Assembly: GCF_022808955.1 (NCBI RefSeq)
Contig: NZ_JAKZEY010000034.1
Location: forward strand, 44,799-108,798
Length of the DNA: 64,000 nt
DNA from: Anaerococcus sp. AGMB09787
Lineage (GTDB): Bacteria; Bacillota; Clostridia; Tissierellales; Peptoniphilaceae
Direction of reading: 5' to 3'
Under the pieces are notes generated by a model that searched no databases, was not told the DNA's origin, and saw only the letters and a list, made by a program, of their open reading frames with translations. The translations under genes and the position numbers were made by a program. Below, piece after piece: positions 52,849 through 60,014 of the stretch (position 1 is the first letter of the stretch; every line of letters starts with the position of its first letter).

Positions 52849-53490
52849 TTATAAGTTCTTTATAGAATACTCATTGATCATAACCCCTGTTATGGCTATT
52901 ACTATTACAAAAGGATATATCCAAAGTATGTTATTTAGCATAAGTCTTTCAAAAACGCCCCAAATGAGCCCGACTATTATTGAATAGATAAGGTTTTTAA
53001 AACTAAGGATAGTAGAATTTTTAACATTTACTATAAAATCTACCTTCTTTCTAAAAGCGTTTTGTAAGATCATGTAAAATATGATATTTCTTAAGATAAA
53101 TGATAAGAATAGTCTAAATATTCCTATCAGTAAGTTTTCTCCTTCTAGAAGCCTTAGGGAATCAGATGAGTAAAAGTATAAACTAAAAACTACAAGATAA
53201 GAAAAATACTTACTTATAGTATCCTTATCAAAGACTTTCTTAAAGTCTCCCTTAGCGTAAAGTCCATAATTTACAAAAATTTCTCTTGTACTTATAAATT
53301 CTCTCTCAAGAGCAAAACCTAAAAGTCCAATAAGTGGTACAAATAGAAGTATATATTTTATCAATGGCTCTTTTAACAAAAGATTTATAAGTATTATTGG
53401 AAGAAGGATTATAGATGTATAAACGATTGAGAAAAAGACAAATAAAATCACTTCCCCAATCTTTGCTAAAGATTTTGAAAATCCTTGCAT
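52849..53490 (-). CDS. YesL-like DUF624 membrane protein
   Basis: A 213-residue membrane protein with about five spans. YesL/DUF624 proteins accompany LplB/LplC-type transporters in many Firmicutes, as this gene does here between the ATPase and permease genes. The stop lies 11 bases before LplB and the start overlaps the ATPase stop by one base. Its function is not established; a regulatory or assembly role for the transporter is guessed from co-occurrence. Identification rests on length, topology and context, since family motifs are weak. Confidence 0.65.
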   Translation of the reverse strand: MQGFSKSLAKIGEVILFVFFSIVYTSIILLPIILINLLLKEPLIKYILLFVPLIGLLGFALEREFISTREIFVNYGLYAKGDFKKVFDKDTISKYFSYLVVFSLYFYSSDSLRLLEGENLLIGIFRLFLSFILRNIIFYMILQNAFRKKVDFIVNVKNSTILSFKNLIYSIIVGLIWGVFERLMLNNILWIYPFVIVIAITGVMINEYSIKNL

Positions 53491-54581
53491 TAGACAATTC
53501 TCATTTGACTTTCTATATCAAATAAATGTATCTCATCTAGGTTAACATCTAAATAAATTTCATCACCTTTTGCCAAGTCTTTAAGTTTACCTTGAACTTT
53601 AACAGCCACTTGGCTTTTAGCATCCTTTGCTGTGGCATAAAGAATAGACTCATCACCTAGCATCTCGATATTTTCAATAGTCGCTGTTATAGAAGTATCT
53701 TGTTGCCTTCCTGAGTTTACTCTAAAAGATTCTGGCCTAATGCCAACAATAACTTTCTTGCCTTCATAGGCTTTCATAGCATCTTTATCTTCATCCCTAA
53801 CTGGAATATCATCTGTTCCAAAGATTATATGAGAATTTTCTACCCTGCCATTAAAGAAGTTCATTGGAGGTGAACCTATAAAGTTTGCAACAAATACATT
53901 AACTGGCCTATCATAAATTTCTTCTGGACTTCCAACTTGTTGGATATATCCATCTTTCATTACAACAATCCTAGATGCCATAGACATAGCTTCTGTTTGG
54001 TCATGGGTTACATAAATTGTTGTAGTATCCAGTTGATCATGAATCTTTGAGATTTCATTTCTCATTGCCACCCTTAACTTTGCATCCAGGTTACTTAAAG
54101 GTTCATCCATTAGGAAGATATCAGCTTCCCTTACTATAGCTCTTCCTAAAGCAACTCTTTGCCTTTGTCCTCCTGACAAGGCAGCAGGTTTTCTATCTAA
54201 ATAATCTTCTAGCTGGAGCATTTGAGCTGCCCTATGTACCTTTTTCTCAATTTCTTTTTTGTCAACTTTTTGAAGCTTAAGTCCAAAAGCCATATTATCA
54301 TAAACTGTCATATGTGGATAAAGGGCATAGTTTTGGAAAACCATAGCTATGTTTCTATCCTTGGGACTTACTTCATTCATCAATTTCCCATCGATGTACA
54401 AATGGCCATCTGAAATTTCTTCAAGTCCTGCTATCATCCTTAAGGTTGTTGACTTCCCACAACCAGATGGCCCTACAAATACTATAAATTCTTTATCCTT
54501 AATATCTAAGTTAAAGTCAAATACCGCTTGAACACCATTAGGATAAATTTTATCAATGTGTTCTAATTTTAAATTTGCCAT
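53490..54581 (-). CDS. CUT1 carbohydrate ABC transporter ATPase (MsmK/UgpC type)
   Basis: A 363-residue ATPase with Walker A GPSGCGKST, Q-loop FQNYALYPHMTVYDNMAFGLKL, signature LSGGQRQR, Walker B IFLMDEPLSNLD and H-loop VTHDQ. The C-terminal OB-type regulatory domain includes GIRPESFRVN. It heads the transporter operon. Pneumococcus uses one shared MsmK for several importers including the N-glycan one; here a dedicated copy is part of the operon, and a second copy lies in the maltodextrin-type operon. Confidence 0.95.
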   Translation of the reverse strand: MANLKLEHIDKIYPNGVQAVFDFNLDIKDKEFIVFVGPSGCGKSTTLRMIAGLEEISDGHLYIDGKLMNEVSPKDRNIAMVFQNYALYPHMTVYDNMAFGLKLQKVDKKEIEKKVHRAAQMLQLEDYLDRKPAALSGGQRQRVALGRAIVREADIFLMDEPLSNLDAKLRVAMRNEISKIHDQLDTTTIYVTHDQTEAMSMASRIVVMKDGYIQQVGSPEEIYDRPVNVFVANFIGSPPMNFFNGRVENSHIIFGTDDIPVRDEDKDAMKAYEGKKVIVGIRPESFRVNSGRQQDTSITATIENIEMLGDESILYATAKDAKSQVAVKVQGKLKDLAKGDEIYLDVNLDEIHLFDIESQMRIV

Positions 54582-54648
54582 ACCGTCTCCTCTAACACCT
54601 TTTTGAAAAGGATTTCTAATCGCATTTCTATTGGTTCGCTATAACCAT

Positions 54649-54679
54649 TCTATAATAAATTTATAAAAAAAGCAAGCAA
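54649..54679 (-). promoter_or_regulatory. Probable promoter of the N-glycan transporter operon
   Basis: Read leftwards, TTGCTT (54674-54679) and TATAGA (54649-54654) are 19 bp apart; an alternative pairing with TATTAT gives 16 bp. The leader is about 60 bases and ends in AGAGGAG before the ATG at 54581. Confidence 0.5.
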
Positions 54680-54730
54680 AACGTTGAAATAAAAGTGTTT
54701 TCTTAAGTTCGTCATTTCACCTACTTTTTT

Positions 54731-54764
54731 TGAAAATATTTTCATGAATTTTTTTGAAAACGTC
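54731..54764. promoter_or_regulatory. Palindromic operator-like site upstream of the glycan operon
   Basis: TGAAAATATTTTCA (54731-54744) is a perfect 14-bp palindrome. A second copy of the half-site, TGAAAACGTC, begins at 54755. Both resemble catabolite-responsive (cre) elements, but the palindrome has AT in place of the central CG. It lies about 50 bp upstream of the putative -35. Confidence 0.45.
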
Positions 54765-54767
54765 TAT

Positions 54768-55712
54768 CTAATCTTTAGCTATTGATTCTACTAAAGTGAG
54801 ATCCCCTTCTATCTTATATTCATTGACCTTGGTAGTTAAAATAAAGAAGTCGCCCTTGTTAAGTTTATAGGCTTTATCATTTACACTTATATCTCCAGAG
54901 CCTTCTATAACAGCAAATAAACTATAAGGAATTTCTTTAGAAAAATCGTAAGATGAGTTTATAGTTTTTTCTATAACTTTAAAGTACTCATTGTCAGTTA
55001 ATATTCTCATAGTTAAATTTCCATCTTTTATCAAATCTATATTTTGATTATTAGGTAAAATCTTTATAGCTTGCTTAGATTTTTCAAGGTGAAGCTCTCT
55101 TAGCTTCCCAAATTTATCTTTCCTGTCATAATCATATAACCTATAGGTGATATCACTTGCTTGTTGAATCTCAAGAATCAATGAGCCTTTTTTTATAGCA
55201 TGTACTGTACCAGCTTTTACAAGGAAAAAGTCTCCCTTGTGGGTCTTAACTTCTTTTAACAGGTCTTTCCAACGTCTTTGATCTATTAACTTGATAGCTT
55301 CTTGTTTGCTATCTACTTTTAGGCCATAAATTATTGAAGATACATCTTCATTTAAGATATACCAACACTCCGTTTTTCCTCTTGAATCTTCTAGTTCTTT
55401 TGCCATTTTATCATCTGGATGAACTTGTATAGAAAGATCATCACTTGCATCGATTATCTTTACTAAAAGTGGGAAAGTTTGACTTTTTGGATTTCCAAAA
55501 AGCTCTCTATCATCCCTATAAACTTCTTGTAAGCTCTTAGCTTTATAGCTTCCATTTAAGATAGTTGAACTCATTTCATCCATATCAGATATGGCCCAAT
55601 ATTCCCCTGTTTTTTCTGAAGGAATGTCAAAACCATATATAGTTTTTAGCTTATTACCACCCCATATTTTCTCTTGAAATTTTCCTTCTAAAAATAAAAT
55701 ATCTTTCATCAT
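54768..55712 (-). CDS. manA: Mannose-6-phosphate isomerase, class I
   Basis: A 314-residue cupin enzyme interconverting Man-6-P and Fru-6-P. Zinc-site segments are LSIQVHPDDKMAKELEDSRGKTECWYIL and FFLVKAGTVHAIKKG, with QQASDITYRLYDYDR in the core; the length is that of the short Firmicutes type. Two in-frame ATG codons (55712, 55709) follow AAAGGGG. Directly upstream of the N-glycan operon on the same strand, it channels mannose released by GH38/GH125, after phosphorylation, into glycolysis. Confidence 0.96.
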   Translation of the reverse strand: MMKDILFLEGKFQEKIWGGNKLKTIYGFDIPSEKTGEYWAISDMDEMSSTILNGSYKAKSLQEVYRDDRELFGNPKSQTFPLLVKIIDASDDLSIQVHPDDKMAKELEDSRGKTECWYILNEDVSSIIYGLKVDSKQEAIKLIDQRRWKDLLKEVKTHKGDFFLVKAGTVHAIKKGSLILEIQQASDITYRLYDYDRKDKFGKLRELHLEKSKQAIKILPNNQNIDLIKDGNLTMRILTDNEYFKVIEKTINSSYDFSKEIPYSLFAVIEGSGDISVNDKAYKLNKGDFFILTTKVNEYKIEGDLTLVESIAKD

Positions 55713-55783
55713 ACCCCTTTATTAAAAACCATCTTATTATTATCTTAATATAATCTTTGTTAAAAGTAAATTTCTATATGCGT

Positions 55784-55813
55784 AAAAAAACTACCGAGAT
55801 ATATACCCGGTAG
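55784..55813 (-). terminator. Terminator of the FMN-binding lipoprotein gene
   Basis: Read leftwards, CTACCG (55808-55813 complement) and CGGTAG (55791-55796 complement) form a 6-bp stem with an 11-base loop, followed by seven U residues. Confidence 0.85.
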
Positions 55814-55828
55814 CCTAAAGTTCTCTTA

Positions 55829-56206
55829 TTATTTTGCGTTAGCTATAGCTTCGTCTACTGCTGCTTTAAGAGCTTCGCTTGTTACTGTAGCTCCTGAAAC
55901 ATTTTCAACTCCATCTGTTCCGTTAGCTGCTTTGATTGCTTCAACTAGTTCTGGAACAGCCTTTCCTCCAACATCTTCTGTTTCTTTATGGTCAACTTGG
56001 ATGTCTTTAATTGTTTCGCCGTCTAGTGTTACTGTGACTTTCATTTCTCCACCGTAACCTTGACCTGTTGCTTCTCCAACTACTTCTCCGCTAGTTGCTG
56101 TTGATGCTGCATTATCTGCTGGTGCAGCTTCTTCAGTTTTATTTCCACATGCTGTTAATGCAAGTGCTAGTGCAGCTACTGCTGCGTATTTTTTAATATT
56201 TGTCAT
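55829..56206 (-). CDS. FMN-binding-domain lipoprotein
   Basis: A 125-residue lipoprotein. The signal ends LTAC with C20; an Ala/Glu/Thr-rich linker runs to about residue 45, followed by a compact FMN_bind domain (KVTVTLDGETIKDIQVDHKE...). The covalent flavinylation motif SGATVTS (104-110) places FMN on T107 by ApbE-type transfer. It likely carries electrons at the outer membrane face as part of a flavin-based extracellular electron chain. The first 36 residues are identical with those of the neighbouring lipoprotein. AGGA overlapping the neighbour's stop serves as ribosome site. Confidence 0.88.
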   Translation of the reverse strand: MTNIKKYAAVAALALALTACGNKTEEAAPADNAASTATSGEVVGEATGQGYGGEMKVTVTLDGETIKDIQVDHKETEDVGGKAVPELVEAIKAANGTDGVENVSGATVTSEALKAAVDEAIANAK

Positions 56207-56213
56207 ATTAATC

Positions 56214-56447
56214 CTAGTTTGATCCTTCTTCAGATACTACATCTGTTGATGGTGTGCTTACTGCATCATCTGTTGATACTGCGTCTGTTGTTGTTTCTGT
56301 TGATACATTTTCTTCAACAGGAGCTTCTGTTGTTGTTTCTGTTGATGCTGCGTTGTCTGCTGGTGCAGCCTCTTCAGTTTTATTTCCACATGCTGTTAAT
56401 GCAAGTGCTAGTGCAGCTACTGCTGCATATTTTTTAATATTTGTCAT
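56214..56447 (-). CDS. Low-complexity lipoprotein sharing its leader with the FMN-binding neighbour
   Basis: A lipoprotein of 77 residues from ATG 56447 (AAAGGAG upstream). Residues 1-36 (MTNIKKYAAVAALALALTAC and the following GNKTEEAAPADNAAST) are identical with the downstream FMN-binding lipoprotein, and the DNA over about 107 bases differs at only about four positions. The mature part is Ser/Thr/Glu/Val-rich (EAPVEENVSTETTTDAVST...) without any domain. It is either a surface spacer protein or a duplicate that lost its FMN domain. The stop is followed after 7 bases by the neighbour's start, so they form one operon. Confidence 0.75.
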   Translation of the reverse strand: MTNIKKYAAVAALALALTACGNKTEEAAPADNAASTETTTEAPVEENVSTETTTDAVSTDDAVSTPSTDVVSEEGSN

Positions 56448-56562
56448 TATTATCTCCTTTTTCATCAACTATTGATTACGATTATTAATTATACTAGTTA
56501 TTACTAAAGATTCAAATATATCTCCTTAGTAATTACCATTATACATCATATTTGTGTAGATA

Positions 56563-57945
56563 TTACAAATTTTTGTAATTTTCTTTAAATACATCCCTTA
56601 TTATATCTCCAATGGATGATAATTGGACAAGCTCTAGGCTATCAAAGTCTTCTTGCTTGGCTGATCCCCTGGCTACGTAGGCTTTCTTGTAGCCTAGTCT
56701 CTCGATTTCTTTTAGTCTTTGCCTGATTGATGGAACTCTTTTTAGCTCACCAGTTAAGCCGACTTCTGCTATAAAGACAGTTTTTTCTTTAATAGGGACC
56801 TTTAGCATGGATGATGCTATGGATACCATGATGGCAAGGTTGACTGATGGCTCGCTTAGTTTTAGGCCTCCTGTTGTTTTTATAATTACATTTAGGTCAT
56901 AGAGGTTAAGTCCTGCCCTCTCTTCTAGGATTGATATCAATGTATTTAGGTCATCACGCCTGAGACTATCTCCAATTCTTTGAGGATATGGTGTGAAGGA
57001 TTTGGAAACTAGGGACTCAATTTCTACTTCAAGTAACCTACTGCCTTCTTTTACAACAGCTATGGCAGATCCTTCTACTGGCTTTTCCCTTTCTGTTATA
57101 AAGTAAAGGCTAGGGTCTTTGATTTCTACAAGACCTTCTTCCCTCATGGAAAATAGTCCAATCTCGCCAGTCCTTCCAAACCTGTTCTTGCTAGTAGTAA
57201 GGACTCTAAGGTCTTCTTCGCTCTGCCCATCTAGGATCATTACTGTATCTACCAAGTGCTCTAATGTCCTAAGTCCTGCCATCTCCCCCTTCTTGGTCAT
57301 ATGGCCTATCATTATAAGGGCCCTTTTCTTTGGGCCATCCTTGGCAAGCTCTACTGCCTTATTGGCAACCTCTATGGTCTGGGTTGGACTTCCTGCCTTA
57401 TTGTCAAATTCTATGAGGCTAAAGGTCTGAATTGAGTCCAAGAACACTATATCTGCATCGACTCTCTGTGCTTCCTTTATAGCAAGGTCCATAGAGTTTG
57501 TCGATAGGATCCAGATATTATCAGATAAGTTATCCATAATCCTATCGGCTCTAGACTTAATCTGGCTCTCACTTTCTTCTCCAGATATATAGATTACCTT
57601 GTAGCCTAAATCTCCATAGGACTTCGATAATTGGAGGAGGAGGGTGGACTTGCCGGCACCAGGCCTTGCTGTAAGGATTGATACTGAATCCCTAACAAGT
57701 CCTCCACCTACAACCCTATCAAACTCCTCGTAGGATGATTTGATCCTTAGGGACTTATCCGTTAGGATTTCGTCCAATTTTTTGGCGTTTTTATCCGAAA
57801 TAATTTCTTGGTTTTTCTTCTTATCTTCTTTGACTGTAACTTCTCGTAGGCTCCCCCAAGACTTGCAAGATGGACATTGGCCAGCCCATACTGCCTGTCT
57901 GTGGCCACACTCTCCACATTCATAAACTTTTTTTACCTTAGCCAT
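56563..57945 (-). CDS. radA: DNA repair protein RadA (Sms)
   Basis: A 460-residue RecA-like protein for branch migration during recombination. The N-terminal zinc finger has four cysteines (C10, C13, C24, C27). Walker A ARPGAGKST (93-101) starts the ATPase domain, and the RadA-specific KNRFG motif lies near residue 255. The C-terminal Lon-like domain contains EKTVFIAEVGLTGELKRVPSIRQRL. The length is normal. It is a separate gene downstream of the terminator of the maltodextrin-type operon. Confidence 0.97.
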   Translation of the reverse strand: MAKVKKVYECGECGHRQAVWAGQCPSCKSWGSLREVTVKEDKKKNQEIISDKNAKKLDEILTDKSLRIKSSYEEFDRVVGGGLVRDSVSILTARPGAGKSTLLLQLSKSYGDLGYKVIYISGEESESQIKSRADRIMDNLSDNIWILSTNSMDLAIKEAQRVDADIVFLDSIQTFSLIEFDNKAGSPTQTIEVANKAVELAKDGPKKRALIMIGHMTKKGEMAGLRTLEHLVDTVMILDGQSEEDLRVLTTSKNRFGRTGEIGLFSMREEGLVEIKDPSLYFITEREKPVEGSAIAVVKEGSRLLEVEIESLVSKSFTPYPQRIGDSLRRDDLNTLISILEERAGLNLYDLNVIIKTTGGLKLSEPSVNLAIMVSIASSMLKVPIKEKTVFIAEVGLTGELKRVPSIRQRLKEIERLGYKKAYVARGSAKQEDFDSLELVQLSSIGDIIRDVFKENYKNL

Positions 57946-57984
57946 AAGCCCTCCTAAACTATCTTATATTATACACTTTTATAG

Positions 57985-58016
57985 CAAAAAAGAGCCCCTG
58001 CTCTCACAAAGGCTCT
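57985..58016 (-). terminator. Terminator of the maltodextrin-type operon
   Basis: Read leftwards, AGAGCC and GGCTCT (58011-58016 with 57991-57996) form the stem, with a 14-base loop, followed by TTTTTT. Confidence 0.8.
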
Positions 58017-58024
58017 CTAAGTTC

Positions 58025-59110
58025 TTAATTAATTCTCTCTTCGCTTTCTCCATCAAAGAAGTGGAGGGCTTCAGGGTCTAGGGTAAAGTCATGGCTTTCG
58101 CCCTTACTAAAGTCTATATAGCCAGGCTGACTTATGGTTAGGTTGGTGCCATCTTTTAGCTTGGTGTATAAGAGTTGCTCCTTACCCAGCATCTCGATTA
58201 CATCAATAGTTACATTTATACTATTGTAATCACGTTTCTCAGATATAAATCTCTCTGACCTTATGCCCAGGTAGATGTCCTTACCCTCGTAGGATTTTAT
58301 CTTAGCCTCGTCCTTCTCACTTGGTCTAACCCTAACCTCTCCTGATTCATTGACAAAGAGTCCGTTTTTAATCTTACCCTTCATGATGTTCATGGTAGGA
58401 GATCCTATAAAGCCTGCTACAAAGAGGTTATTTGGTCTTTGGTAAAATTCTGATGGGGCTCCTACTTGTTGGACAATCCCCTTATCTAATAAGACTATCT
58501 TGGTAGCCATAGTCATAGCCTCGGTCTGATCGTGGGTTACATAGATACTTGTCGTATCTAGTTGGTTGTGGATCCTTACTATCTCAACCCTCATTTGCTC
58601 ACGAAGCTTGGCATCAAGGTTACTCAAAGGCTCATCCATCAAGAAGACTGCAGGATTTCTAGCTATAGCCCTACCCAAGGCAACTCTTTGCCTTTGACCA
58701 CCTGATATATCTGAAGGTCTTGAATAGAGGTATTCTTCTAGTTGCAAAATCTTAGCTACTTCTTGGATCCTCTTATCTATAACTTCTTTTCTTTCCTTCT
58801 TCATATTCAAGGAGAAGGCCATATTGTCATAGACTGTCATGTGGGGGTAGAGGGCATAGGATTGGAAGACCATGGCTATGTCCCTATCCTTTGGCTCAAC
58901 CTTGTTCATAATCTTATCATTGAATTTAAGGGTTCCTTCTGTTATTGAGTTAAGTCCTGCTATCATCCTCAATAAGGTTGACTTACCACAACCAGAAGGA
59001 CCCAATATTACACAAAAATCATTGTCATCTATATCGAGGTTAATGTGTCTTATAGTAAATTTCTCACGCCCCTCATATTTTTTACCTATATTATCTAATG
59101 TTACTCTCAT
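58025..59110 (-). CDS. CUT1 carbohydrate ABC transporter ATPase (MalK/UgpC type)
   Basis: A 361-residue ATPase with Walker A GPSGCGKST, Q-loop FQSYALYPHMTVYDNMAFSLNM, signature ISGGQRQR, Walker B VFLMDEPLSNLD, H-loop VTHDQ and a C-terminal regulatory domain (GIRSERFISEKRDYN). It is the last gene of the operon behind the MalF and MalG homologues. It is clearly paralogous to the MsmK-type ATPase of the N-glycan operon, so this strain has at least two dedicated CUT1 ATPases in this window. Confidence 0.94.
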   Translation of the reverse strand: MRVTLDNIGKKYEGREKFTIRHINLDIDDNDFCVILGPSGCGKSTLLRMIAGLNSITEGTLKFNDKIMNKVEPKDRDIAMVFQSYALYPHMTVYDNMAFSLNMKKERKEVIDKRIQEVAKILQLEEYLYSRPSDISGGQRQRVALGRAIARNPAVFLMDEPLSNLDAKLREQMRVEIVRIHNQLDTTSIYVTHDQTEAMTMATKIVLLDKGIVQQVGAPSEFYQRPNNLFVAGFIGSPTMNIMKGKIKNGLFVNESGEVRVRPSEKDEAKIKSYEGKDIYLGIRSERFISEKRDYNSINVTIDVIEMLGKEQLLYTKLKDGTNLTISQPGYIDFSKGESHDFTLDPEALHFFDGESEERIN

Positions 59111-59119
59111 TTTTAACTC

Positions 59120-60013
59120 CTATCCCTTAACTGCACCTGAAGAAAGTCCACCGACAAGCTCATCTTGTAAGGCCAAGAAAAGAAGCATTACAGGAATGGC
59201 TGACAAAAATCCTCCAGCAGCAAAGGCTGGTTGATTCATATTTCTCACATCATTTATTAGGGTAAACAAGCCAGTCGCAAGAGTGTACTCGCCCGGATTT
59301 GTCAAAAGTATTTTTGGCATCATATAGTCCAGGAAGGGCCCTATAAAACATTGGAGGGCTATTATTGCAAGCATAGGCCTTGCCAGTGGCATGATAATTA
59401 GCCTATAGACTTGGAGGTTGGAACACCCATCTATCTTGGCCGCCTCGTCTAGCTCCTTGGAAATACTATCCAAATACCCCTTAAGGATAAAGGTATTAGT
59501 CGCTATTGACCCACCTGAATAGATCAAAACAAGCATAGCCGACCTAGAAAATACAGGCAAGGTCCCTGATATTATGGAATGGATAGCGTAGTAGGCTGTA
59601 ATTCCTGCAAAGGCCGGAATAATTTGCACTAGCATTATAGTAATCAAGCTTGCCTTCTTACCCCTAAACCTAAATCTAGAATAGGCATAGCCTGTAAAAG
59701 ATACAAAGATCAAGGTTAGGAGGGTGGTTGCTGTAGCAATCTTTAACGTGTTCCACACCCACCTCAAAAACTCCGTTTCCTTAAAAAGGTAGGTGAAGTT
59801 CTCTAGGGAAAATACAAAGGTCCCATTCATGGAAATATATTGGCCTTGGTTTCCATTAAAGGATGAGATGACCATTATCACCAAGGGAACAAGGATAATC
59901 GCTGCCCAAATAAACAATATAAGGTAACTTATAGCCAAGACAAACTTCCCTGCCGTACTCAAGGGTTGGAGGTCTGAGAGGTATAAGTTTTCTTTTTTCT
60001 TTTTCTTAAACAT
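59120..60013 (-). CDS. CUT1 ABC permease, MalG type
   Basis: About 297 residues and six spans. MFKKKKKENLYLSDLQPLST is the N-terminus from ATG 60013, which has AAGGAG within the end of the MalF gene; the frame is open 13 codons further up but would overlap MalF. The EAA motif is ELDEAAKIDGCSNLQVYRLIIMPLARPM and the end is LQDELVGGLSSGAVKG. It forms the permease pair with the long MalF protein. Maltodextrin is the likely cargo by similarity of the set, unproven. Confidence 0.9.
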   Translation of the reverse strand: MFKKKKKENLYLSDLQPLSTAGKFVLAISYLILFIWAAIILVPLVIMVISSFNGNQGQYISMNGTFVFSLENFTYLFKETEFLRWVWNTLKIATATTLLTLIFVSFTGYAYSRFRFRGKKASLITIMLVQIIPAFAGITAYYAIHSIISGTLPVFSRSAMLVLIYSGGSIATNTFILKGYLDSISKELDEAAKIDGCSNLQVYRLIIMPLARPMLAIIALQCFIGPFLDYMMPKILLTNPGEYTLATGLFTLINDVRNMNQPAFAAGGFLSAIPVMLLFLALQDELVGGLSSGAVKG

Positions 60014-60014
60014 A

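Noticed and set aside
54663..54695. Possible cre site near AACGTTTTGC in the glycan operon leader
   Set aside because: Aligned on the central CG it misses three of the conserved cre positions.
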